Shown piece by piece: positions 34,445-41,012 of a DNA stretch of 64,000 nucleotides (its first letter is position 1; every line of letters begins with the position of its first letter). Location of the stretch: positions 11,530 to 75,529 of the forward strand of contig CAZPPS010000009.1 in assembly GCA_964588495.1 (NCBI GenBank), in the 5' to 3' direction. Made by a program: the position numbers and the translations under genes. The DNA comes from CAVPKN01 sp964588495 (lineage in GTDB: Bacteria; Chlamydiota; Chlamydiia; Chlamydiales; JAAKFR01). The notes beneath the pieces are model-generated. The model was given only the letters and a program-made list of their open reading frames with translations, did no database searches and was not told where the DNA came from.

Positions 34445-35809
34445 TCACACAACGCCTTCTTCGCGCTTGACTTTGCGGAAGAAGAGGTTTGTCTGATGAA
34501 CGATGACCCCGGAAAGGGCTACGATTCCGATGAGATTTGGAAGAGCCATGAAGGCGTTGGCGATATCGGCAAGGGTCCACACTATTTCTATGGGAATAAA
34601 GACTCCCAAGAGGACGACGCAGGTAAAGATGAGGCGATAGGCCATAATCGCTTTTGTCCCCATCAGGTATTCGATACATTTTTCCCCATAATAGGCCCAG
34701 CCGATGATGGTTGAGTAGCCAAATAGGATACTGCCAACAACCACGATGACGCTCCCAAAGAAGGGAATGACAGAATCAAAAGCTGAAATGGTCAAAGGGG
34801 CCCCTGTGAGCACTTTACCATCAGCACCATAAGTTCCAATCACTTTGGTGACCGCAATCGCAAGACCGGTAAAAGTACAGACCACTGTTGAGAGAAAAGC
34901 TCCTGTCATTGAAACTAAAGCTTGACGGCCCGGCATATCGGTTTTTGCAGCCGCCGCTGCAATGGGAGCACTTCCCAAGCCAGATTCATTAGAAAAGACT
35001 CCGCGGGCAACTCCCATTTGGATCGCGAGCATGACGGTAGAGCCGGCAAAACCGCCAACGGCTGCCTGTCCTGTAAAAGCTGTCGAGATAATCTGGGATA
35101 AAGCTTCGGGAATTGCCTCAAATCGCATCGCAAGAACAATCAGACTGCCCACGATGTAAAAAAGGGCCATAAAAGGGACTAAAAGAGAGGTCACTCCCCC
35201 AATGGACTTAATTCCTCCAATTAACACAAGGCCTGTACAAACGGCCAAAATGATTCCTGTAATCCATCCATCAATGTGAAATGAAGTTTGAATGGCCGAG
35301 GCGATCGAATTGGATTGAACAAGATTTCCTGTAAAAAGGGCAGTAATTCCTCCGAAAAGAGCAAAGGCAAACGCAAGCCAGCGCCATTTGAGTCCCCTTT
35401 CGATATAATACATGGGGCCACCCGCCATCTCTCCCCGGTCGTCTTTGATCCGGTAGCGGATCGCTAAGATGGCTTCTCCATATTTGGTGGCCATGCCGAT
35501 GAGGGCGGTAATCCATAACCAGAAGAGAGCTCCAAGGCCTCCTGTTGCCATGGCAGTTGCAACACCTGCGATATTGCCAATACCAATGGTAGCAGCTAGA
35601 GCTGTCATTAAAGCTTCAAAATGGGAGATATCCCCTGCGGCTTCTTGATCCTGCCGGGTAAATGCCAGTTTGAGCGAGTAGTACAAGCGGCGGAATTGAA
35701 GACCGCGCAGCCGCCACGTCAAATATAGCCCTGTTCCCACAAGGATTACAAAAAGTGGCTGCCAAATCCACTGAGCAATTTTATTGAGCAGAAAGGTAAG
35801 TGATTCCAT
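34445..35809 (-). CDS. Alanine/glycine:cation symporter (AGCS family)
   Basis: 454-residue polytopic inner-membrane carrier with about ten or eleven helices. Family signatures: HFEALMTALAATIGIGNIAGVATA near residue 63 and GGPMYYIERGLK near 132, plus GVFSNESGLGSAPIAAAAAK near 270, which includes substrate/Na+-site residues. It imports alanine, glycine or related amino acids with Na+ (sometimes H+). Chlamydiae carry dagA-type AGCS genes. Divergently placed from the DAHP synthase gene with a short 52-nt gap. The exact amino acid cannot be assigned. Confidence 0.94.
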   Translation of the reverse strand: MESLTFLLNKIAQWIWQPLFVILVGTGLYLTWRLRGLQFRRLYYSLKLAFTRQDQEAAGDISHFEALMTALAATIGIGNIAGVATAMATGGLGALFWLWITALIGMATKYGEAILAIRYRIKDDRGEMAGGPMYYIERGLKWRWLAFAFALFGGITALFTGNLVQSNSIASAIQTSFHIDGWITGIILAVCTGLVLIGGIKSIGGVTSLLVPFMALFYIVGSLIVLAMRFEAIPEALSQIISTAFTGQAAVGGFAGSTVMLAIQMGVARGVFSNESGLGSAPIAAAAAKTDMPGRQALVSMTGAFLSTVVCTFTGLAIAVTKVIGTYGADGKVLTGAPLTISAFDSVIPFFGSVIVVVGSILFGYSTIIGWAYYGEKCIEYLMGTKAIMAYRLIFTCVVLLGVFIPIEIVWTLADIANAFMALPNLIGIVALSGVIVHQTNLFFRKVKREEGVV

Positions 35810-35861
35810 TTGTATCGGAATTTATACAGCAAAACTCTCTATTTTGTTAAGGTGAAAAGCT

Positions 35862-36905
35862 ATGACAACTCTTTCGCTTGAATTGCTGGCCACCGATCAC
35901 GCTCTTCCCACGCCTGAGGAGCTCCATAAAGAAATTCCTCTCACGGAAAGCCAAAGCGCCTTTATTTTGCGCTCGAGAGAAACTTTTGAGGCCATTTTAA
36001 ATGGCTGGGATAACCGTTGTATTCTCATAGCCGGCCCCTGCTCCATCCATGATCCAAAAGCTGCTCGGGAGTATGCAGAAAAATTTAGTAGACTCTCAAA
36101 ATATGTGTCCGATCAATTTTTTCTTGTCATGCGCACTTATTTTGAAAAATCCAGAACGACTGTGGGCTGGAAAGGGATGCTCTATGACCCCGATATGGAT
36201 GGTTCTCACAACATGGTCAAAGGAATCAGACAAACACGGAAACTTGTTTCTGAGCTCACCTCGATGCAAGTGCCTCTTGCATCAGAGCTCTTGGAAATCA
36301 ATACGGCCCACTATTATGCCGATTTTTTAACCTGGGGCTGCGTAGGAGCCCGAACATCTTCTTCTCCCCCACACCGGCAGCTTGTCTCTTCTCTAAATTT
36401 CCCCGTCGGCTTTAAAAATAGTACCGACGGAAATATGGAGTATCCAATCAACGGCATTTTGGCAGCAGCTGCCTCCCATGTGTATCTGGGCCTTTCACCT
36501 TCAGGAAAAATGGCGCGGGTACATACGGAGGGTAACCCCCTCTGCCACCTTGTTTTAAGGGGAAGCCATTTAAAGCCCAATTACTATCCCGAGACTGTCA
36601 ACGATGCTATCGCAAGATGCCGCGCAGCCAACATTCCAGACGCAGTTTTAATCGACTGTGCCCATGGAAACAGCGGAAAAACACCCGGACACCAAAAAGT
36701 TGCTTTTGAGTCTGTGATCGAACAGATCTGTCAGGGCAATTCCAAAATCGCCGGCATCATGCTCGAAAGCTACCTTAACTCAGGCTCTCAAACAATCAAC
36801 TTCCCCCTAAGCTACGGCGTTTCCATCACTGACCCGTGCATCAGCTGGGAGACCACCGAAGAGCTCATTCTCTCTGCCCACTCCAAACTCCGCAAAAGAA
36901 ATTAA
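35862..36905 (+). CDS. aroG: 3-deoxy-7-phosphoheptulonate synthase (DAHP synthase, AroG/F/H type)
   Basis: 347-residue class I DAHP synthase. Motifs: LIAGPCSIHDPKAAREYA, MRTYFEKSRTTVGWKG, SELLEI, GARTSSSPPHR, FPVGFKNSTDGN, VHTEGNPLCHLVLRGS and LIDCAHGNSGK, all PEP/E4P and metal-site segments. It condenses phosphoenolpyruvate with erythrose-4-phosphate, the first step to chorismate. No other shikimate gene is adjacent, so it is a stand-alone gene here. A short stem (AGCCCT 36916 / AGGGCT 36933) follows the stop. Feedback specificity cannot be read from the sequence. Confidence 0.96.
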   Translation: MTTLSLELLATDHALPTPEELHKEIPLTESQSAFILRSRETFEAILNGWDNRCILIAGPCSIHDPKAAREYAEKFSRLSKYVSDQFFLVMRTYFEKSRTTVGWKGMLYDPDMDGSHNMVKGIRQTRKLVSELTSMQVPLASELLEINTAHYYADFLTWGCVGARTSSSPPHRQLVSSLNFPVGFKNSTDGNMEYPINGILAAAASHVYLGLSPSGKMARVHTEGNPLCHLVLRGSHLKPNYYPETVNDAIARCRAANIPDAVLIDCAHGNSGKTPGHQKVAFESVIEQICQGNSKIAGIMLESYLNSGSQTINFPLSYGVSITDPCISWETTEELILSAHSKLRKRN

Positions 36906-37025
36906 ATCGTGAACGAGCCCTGCCCAGCGCGGAGGGCTTAAGCTCAGGTAAATCGCAGGTTAATCCGACTAAATTTCGTCTTCTCAATTTTTTTATAAAC
37001 ACTTAATACTATATTAATATTTTTA

Positions 37026-37044
37026 TATTACAATTAATAACAAA
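37026..37044 (+). repeat. 19-nt leader repeat, copy 1
   Basis: TATTACAATTAATAACAAA in front of the first MCIQG gene, followed by an AAGGAGG ribosome-binding site (37046). The identical 19 nt recur at 39113-39131 before the third family gene, so the leader was duplicated with the genes. The A/T-rich stretch upstream probably holds a promoter. Confidence 0.7.
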
Positions 37045-37057
37045 TAAGGAGGAATCC

Positions 37058-37348
37058 ATGTGTATACAAGGAGCAAATAGTTTAGAAAATTTAGGGGTAT
37101 ATATCTCAGTTCCCTCGGGCTTTGCTGCAGGTATATCAGGTTTTTTAGGTCTAGTGCTTGGCATTTGTAGCGGTTGGTCAGGTTTACCGATCGGCCTAAT
37201 TACAGCCGGGGGTGTTCTTTTGACAGCGGGCGTTGGTGGTGGATGTGCCCTCACATTCCGGGCAGCACATCTAAAAGACAATGAGCGTGAAAAAATCACC
37301 CAAGCTTGTACATCTGTCTGGAAAGGCAACAAGAACTTTGACGATTAA
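37058..37348 (+). CDS. MCIQG family small two-helix protein, paralogue 1
   Basis: 96 residues, starts MCIQGANSLENLG. Two hydrophobic helices (about 19-42 and 47-70) flank SGWSGLPIGL; the second is Gly-rich (GGVLLTAGVGGG) and is followed by FRAAHLKDNEREK and a tail ending NFDD. Perfect AAGGAGG ribosome-binding site 6 nt before ATG. First gene of a two-gene run with paralogue 2, 22 nt downstream. No signal peptide. The family is unknown to me; the two adjacent helices recall inclusion-membrane proteins, which is inference. Confidence 0.8.
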   Translation: MCIQGANSLENLGVYISVPSGFAAGISGFLGLVLGICSGWSGLPIGLITAGGVLLTAGVGGGCALTFRAAHLKDNEREKITQACTSVWKGNKNFDD

Positions 37349-37370
37349 ATAAGAAAGCTAGGAGGCTATC

Positions 37371-37655
37371 ATGTGTATACAAGGCACAGAAAAAATCATT
37401 GAAACTGGCTTCGCCTTTTATATGGCAGCCGGTACTATAGGCGCTGCACTCTGCATCTCAGGATTTGTTACGGGCATGGTTTTGAATTGGCCAGGTTACT
37501 CTATCGCCCTAATGAGTATTGGAGGCCTTTGTTTAGTAGGAGGAGGTGGTGGCGGAATCGCACTCATGTGTCGGGGCATGCATCTCAAACAACAAGAAAA
37601 TGAAACAGTTGCAAAAGTGACGGAAGCTGTGAAAAGCCGCTTCATTGATCTCTAA
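37371..37655 (+). CDS. MCIQG family small two-helix protein, paralogue 2
   Basis: 94 residues, starts MCIQGTEKIIETG. Same plan: helix 1, a NWPGYSIALMSIGG turn, a second helix ending in GGGGGG, then CRGMHLKQQENETVAKV and a short charged tail. AGGAGG lies 5 nt before the ATG. Cotranscribed with paralogue 1. Immediately downstream lies a decayed fragment related to the 3' end of the lipoprotein gene at 40047, which marks the edge of a duplicated block. Confidence 0.8.
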   Translation: MCIQGTEKIIETGFAFYMAAGTIGAALCISGFVTGMVLNWPGYSIALMSIGGLCLVGGGGGGIALMCRGMHLKQQENETVAKVTEAVKSRFIDL

Positions 37656-37734
37656 TTCCTGACCCATCTCAATCATCTCTTTCCAACGGAAATGGCTCCA
37701 GAAGATCAATAACATGCCCATTGAAGATTTCAGT
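37656..37734 (-). pseudogene. Remnant of lipoprotein gene 3' end
   Basis: Minus-strand translation contains EIFNG then, after a one-base shift, LLIFWSHFRWKEMIEMGQEL. This aligns with EIFNGDV and LLSSWRHFLWADIIEISPDL, the C-terminus of the lipoprotein encoded at 40047-40571. Only the last 30 or so codons remain; upstream is the AAA ATPase gene. Like the intact copy, it lies convergent to the MCIQG genes. Confidence 0.65.
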
Positions 37735-37754
37735 TTACGAGCCCATGCACGATT

Positions 37755-38960
37755 TTATACTAACTGACTGAGAAAAGTCTGTGCAGGAACGATGATGGGG
37801 CCGCTTTCCTGAAAACAATTCTTTTCTACAAACGGAAGATCAAAGGCAATTTGGAAAGCATGAATTGCGGCTGTTTCTTTTTGAAAATGATAGAGCGCAG
37901 GCGAAATGCCTTTGGCTTTGGTTTTAACTTCCACTAAAAACCACGGCTTTTCATTTTTTGTGACTAAAAAGTCGACTTCGATTTTGTCTTTGGTACGCAA
38001 ATAATAAAGGCCATACTCCCCAAATCCCCGGTCATTCCAAAAATGGACAGCTTTCAGTAAGTGGGCCGCCACTAAATTTTCATTCCTATGTCCTTCATCA
38101 TCCACTAAAGACCAATCCCACAAATAAAGCTTCGGCTCTTTGATGAGCGAGCGTGAAATATTTTTTGACCAGGGCTGGATAGAGAAGCAATAATAAAAAG
38201 ATTTGAGAATATCGAGCCAACGCCGGATCGTATCTAGAGAAACACCCACTTTTTTGGATAGAGATTGATAACTTAAAGACTCTGCTGCTTGAAGCCTTAA
38301 TAATTCTGCAAGCAATTCTAATTGACCCAGTTCCTGAATGCGTGTTCCATCCCGAATATCTTCACGCAATAGCTGGTCTTTGCGCATCGCTTTAAGACGG
38401 CGGGAAAACGTTTGAGAGCGTTGCAAATAGGGCTCAGGAAAACCACCATGTTCTAAAAGAGCGTTCCAGTCATCTGGCTTGATTGGTTTTGGAGTTCTGA
38501 TTTCTTCTTCAATCAAATCTGTAGAGACAATTTCAGCTACAGAAAGAGGATGGATACGGTAATAAAAATAGCGTCCCATCAAGCTATCTCCACCCTTTTT
38601 ATAGATGTTGAGACGGGCAGATCCGGTGACTATAATTTTTGTTTTTTTCTCGTAGAGATCAAAAAAACCCTTCAGAAAATTTTTCCATCTTCCGTATTTG
38701 TGGATCTCATCAAATACAATGACCGGCTTTTCTTCAGAAAGCTCATCAAGACCGGCTTGCCTAGCAACGGCGTGTGCCCCTTCGATTACCAAAAGCCTTT
38801 CAGCCGCATTATCCCAATTCAAATAAAAATGCTTGGGCCATAAAGAAGCAGATTCCAGACCTAAAGTCGTTTTTCCTACTTGTCTTGGGCCCATAAGAAA
38901 TACCATTTGGCGCAAACTCGACAAATGGCGCTGAATCAGTTCCTGATAGACTCTCTGCAT
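37755..38960 (-). CDS. AAA ATPase with C-terminal DUF4143-type domain
   Basis: 401 residues. The AAA_14-type ATPase domain has Walker A GPRQVGKTT near residue 24, Walker B VIVFDEIHKYGRW near 80 and sensor IVTGSARLNIYKKGGDSLMGRY near 116. A winged-helix-like SYQSLSKKVGVSLDTIRRW segment near 230 and a nuclease-like C-terminus (KDKIEVDFLVTKNEKPWFLVEVKT) follow, typical of DUF4143 proteins. Function of this widespread, horizontally spread family is unclear. It splits the MCIQG cluster and lies on the opposite strand. Two small palindromes (38971-38984, 38989-38998) sit just before its start. Confidence 0.92.
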   Translation of the reverse strand: MQRVYQELIQRHLSSLRQMVFLMGPRQVGKTTLGLESASLWPKHFYLNWDNAAERLLVIEGAHAVARQAGLDELSEEKPVIVFDEIHKYGRWKNFLKGFFDLYEKKTKIIVTGSARLNIYKKGGDSLMGRYFYYRIHPLSVAEIVSTDLIEEEIRTPKPIKPDDWNALLEHGGFPEPYLQRSQTFSRRLKAMRKDQLLREDIRDGTRIQELGQLELLAELLRLQAAESLSYQSLSKKVGVSLDTIRRWLDILKSFYYCFSIQPWSKNISRSLIKEPKLYLWDWSLVDDEGHRNENLVAAHLLKAVHFWNDRGFGEYGLYYLRTKDKIEVDFLVTKNEKPWFLVEVKTKAKGISPALYHFQKETAAIHAFQIAFDLPFVEKNCFQESGPIIVPAQTFLSQLV

Positions 38961-38970
38961 ACGACCATTC

Positions 38971-38998
38971 TACGATAAATCGTATTTTAGTCGCGACT
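38971..38998 (-). promoter_or_regulatory. Two adjacent palindromes upstream of AAA ATPase
   Basis: TACGATAAATCGTA (38971-38984) and AGTCGCGACT (38989-38998), 10 and 28 nt before the ATPase start codon on its strand. A TTTTAGTCG word recurs at about 39018. Placement suits an operator; no regulator is known. Confidence 0.45.
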
Positions 38999-39112
38999 AT
39001 TTTACGACATAGCGCTTTTTAGTCGAAAAAACGTTGGATCGAAGCAAATCGCTATGACTTTTTTTGTAAATGGAAATTTTATTAAATACTTAATTATAAC
39101 TTAATAATAATT

Positions 39113-39131
39113 TATTACAATTAATAACAAA
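39113..39131 (+). repeat. 19-nt leader repeat, copy 2
   Basis: Identical to 37026-37044 and placed 17 nt before the start of MCIQG paralogue 3; here the ribosome-binding site is AACGGAG. Confidence 0.7.
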
Positions 39132-39148
39132 GAACGGAGTTTTTTTTA

Positions 39149-39445
39149 ATGAGCATTCAGGGAACAGATAGCATCGTCAAATTTGGAATGGCCATTATGT
39201 ATGGAGTCTCTCTCACAGCCTGTATAGGGTTCAGTATAGGACTGGGGGCTGGCCTTGTTCACCATTGGCCAGGCTACGCGATCGGCTTGATTACGACCGG
39301 TGGCCTTATTATGACAGCTGGAATTGTCGGTGGAACTACAATTGCGTGCCGGGGAATGCATCTAAAACTACAAGATCAAGAAAGGCTCTCCAACGTTTTT
39401 AAAGGTGTCTGGGATGGCAGCGACAATTTTGACGAACAAACATAA
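39149..39445 (+). CDS. MCIQG family small two-helix protein, paralogue 3
   Basis: 98 residues, starts MSIQGTDSIVKFG; Cys2 is replaced by Ser. Helix 1 is followed by HHWPGYAIGLITTGG, helix 2 (LIMTAGIVGG), CRGMHLKLQDQERL and a tail ending NFDEQT. Preceded by the duplicated leader repeat and followed 19 nt later by paralogue 4. Function unknown; same comments on topology as for its relatives. Confidence 0.8.
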   Translation: MSIQGTDSIVKFGMAIMYGVSLTACIGFSIGLGAGLVHHWPGYAIGLITTGGLIMTAGIVGGTTIACRGMHLKLQDQERLSNVFKGVWDGSDNFDEQT

Positions 39446-39464
39446 AAAAATAGGGAGATCCAAA

Positions 39465-39761
39465 ATGTGCATTCAAGGAACAGATAAGTTAGTGATTTTT
39501 GGAGGATTTGTTGCAGGTGTGGCCGATTTTATCGGAGGGGCAATAATCGCAGCAGGGATTATCACTGGTGCTATGCACAATTTTCCAGGCTATTCAATTG
39601 CTCTAATCACCATCGGCTCCTCTATTTTTGTAGTGGGAATTGGGAGCGGCTGTGCGATTCAATTTCGAGCGGCATACCTGAAAAATGAAGATAAAGAAAA
39701 GGTCGTCAAAGTTACTGAAGCTGTAAAAAATGGTACTGGCATTTTTGACGACTGGACATAA
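39465..39761 (+). CDS. MCIQG family small two-helix protein, paralogue 4
   Basis: 98 residues from the ATG at 39465 (the open frame begins earlier inside paralogue 3, but MCIQGTDKLVIFG matches the family start and a GGGAG site precedes it). Contains HNFPGYSIALITIGS, a second helix ending GIGSGCAIQFRAAYLK and a tail ending IFDDWT. Middle gene of a three-gene run. Confidence 0.8.
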   Translation: MCIQGTDKLVIFGGFVAGVADFIGGAIIAAGIITGAMHNFPGYSIALITIGSSIFVVGIGSGCAIQFRAAYLKNEDKEKVVKVTEAVKNGTGIFDDWT

Positions 39762-39776
39762 CAAATAGGAGATTAT

Positions 39777-40052
39777 ATGTGTATACAAGGCACAGATAGT
39801 TTAGGAAAATTTGGTATAGGGATGGTAGTTGTCGCCGGAGTTATGGGTGCTGCACTCATGGGCGCAGGATTGCTTACCGGCGGTCTGCATGATTGGCCAA
39901 CTTATGCTTTTGGCCTGATTGTGAGTGGTGGCATTATTATGATGGCGGGATTCGGCGGAGGACTCACAATTGCAATCCGTGCAGATATCATAGATGCGCA
40001 AGACCGCGAAGGAGTTGAGAAGGTCAAGCAAGCTAGCTATGGCAAATTATAA
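39777..40052 (+). CDS. MCIQG family small two-helix protein, paralogue 5
   Basis: 91 residues, starts MCIQGTDSLGKFG. Contains HDWPTYAFGLIVSGG, a second helix ending GGFGGGLTIAIRAD-like residues (FGGGLTIAIRADII) and a shortened tail lacking the FDD ending. ATAGGAG ribosome-binding site 5 nt before the ATG. Its 3' end overlaps the convergent lipoprotein gene by 6 nt. Confidence 0.78.
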   Translation: MCIQGTDSLGKFGIGMVVVAGVMGAALMGAGLLTGGLHDWPTYAFGLIVSGGIIMMAGFGGGLTIAIRADIIDAQDREGVEKVKQASYGKL

Positions 40053-40571
40053 ATCTGGGCTAATTTCGATGATATCGGCCCACAAGAAATGGCGCCAAGA
40101 GCTCAATAATACATCTCCATTGAAGATTTCAGCCTTGAAAGAGACTATTCCTTGCTTGCACACATAATCTTGATTGAGAAGACGGAAGATCCAATATCCG
40201 TTTCGATTATTAATGGGGGTTGTGAAAGTTTCAATTTCCCGTGTCCCAAAGCGAACAGAGAGACGCAAAGTTGTTGGACACGGTGCTTGGCTTGGCAAAT
40301 TCCAGCGCACTACAATTTGTTGCCCCATAAAGCAGGCCTGAAGTGGATCAGGTGTATCGATCGCCGCGCTTGCCAAATAGTTTGGGCCAAGATACTCCGA
40401 TCTGCATGACAAAGGAATACGGTTGCAGCCGCTAAACAGCAAACAGACTATTAAAAGAATAGACCATCCTTGGAGTGCGGCGATTCTTCGCCGCCCTGCA
40501 ATCGGCTTTAAAGACTGTTTGGCAATTGAAGGGCGGCGAAGAATCGCCGCACTCCAGGAGAGTTTTCCCAT
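40047..40571 (-). CDS. Lipoprotein whose N-terminal peptide is encoded by a palindromic repeat
   Basis: 174 residues. The ATG at 40571 lies 8 nt after the atpK stop, supporting coupling to the V-ATPase operon. Residues 4-36 (from LSWSAAILRRPSIAK) are encoded by the GCGGCGA palindrome at 40471-40556. They are followed by a hydrophobic core and lipobox LLFSGC (Cys at 49). The mature part has several Cys and an Ig-like beta pattern (QIVVRWNLPSQAPCPTTLRLSV). Without the repeat there is no in-frame ATG/GTG/TTG near the hydrophobic core, so the repeat is probably translated. A gene in this place exists in C. trachomatis between valS and the V-ATPase (CT303, recalled); homology is unverified. Confidence 0.72.
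   Translation of the reverse strand: MGKLSWSAAILRRPSIAKQSLKPIAGRRRIAALQGWSILLIVCLLFSGCNRIPLSCRSEYLGPNYLASAAIDTPDPLQACFMGQQIVVRWNLPSQAPCPTTLRLSVRFGTREIETFTTPINNRNGYWIFRLLNQDYVCKQGIVSFKAEIFNGDVLLSSWRHFLWADIIEISPDL
40471..40556. repeat. GCGGCGA palindromic repeat (copy 1), inside coding sequence
   Basis: Perfect 27-bp arms, 40471-40497 and 40530-40556, reading TGGAGTGCGGCGATTCTTCG outward, with a 32-nt centre that itself pairs partly (GCAAT/ATTG). Lies in the 5' part of the lipoprotein gene. Related copies at 50122-50220 and 54540-54657. Confidence 0.85.
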
Positions 40572-40578
40572 CTAAACC

Positions 40579-41001
40579 CTAGAATAACAGAAGGGCGAAG
40601 ACGAAGGAGAAGAGTGAGAACGACTCCACAATACCAATCGCAGCAAAGCATTTACCGTAAATTGCGGGCTGTTTTGCAGAGGCCTGAATGCCTGTTGCGC
40701 AGCATTTTCCCTGCCAGAGCGAAGAAAATAGAAGAGCAAGTCCGACAGAGAAGCCAATCGCAATCCCACCAACTGCTGATAAAGACCCATCTTTAATGGC
40801 GCCGTTCATCAGGATCATGAGGATAAAGCCGTAAATGGCCTGAGAAGAGGGCATCGCAGACATTCCAATCAATTTTCCGTGCCCTTCATCAATGCGCGCC
40901 ATGACAGCGTGCGAGGCCATACCGGCAATTCCACATCCAAAAGAGCTGCCTATCATAGCAAGTCCAAGTACAAGGGCTGGCCCTACAACATTAATATCCA
41001 T
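40579..41001 (-). CDS. atpK: V-type ATPase subunit K (c-ring proteolipid)
   Basis: 140 residues, four hydrophobic helices forming a double-hairpin rotor-ring subunit. Helix 4 has IVESFSLF with the ion-carrying Glu. MPSSQAIYGF in helix 2 and GIQASAKQP by helix 3 match, from memory, the Enterococcus hirae NtpK residues (Thr64 to Ser, Gln65, Tyr68, Gln110, Glu139) that coordinate Na+, so Na+ coupling is likely by inference. Last of the V-ATPase genes, 11 nt after atpI. Located in the inner membrane. Confidence 0.93.
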   Translation of the reverse strand: MDINVVGPALVLGLAMIGSSFGCGIAGMASHAVMARIDEGHGKLIGMSAMPSSQAIYGFILMILMNGAIKDGSLSAVGGIAIGFSVGLALLFSSLWQGKCCATGIQASAKQPAIYGKCFAAIGIVESFSLFSFVFALLLF

Positions 41002-41012
41002 TCCGAGTTCTC

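Noticed and set aside
37755..38960. AAA ATPase considered as a transposition protein (IstB-like)
   Set aside because: No IS ends or transposase partner are present, and the C-terminal domain fits DUF4143 ATPases instead.
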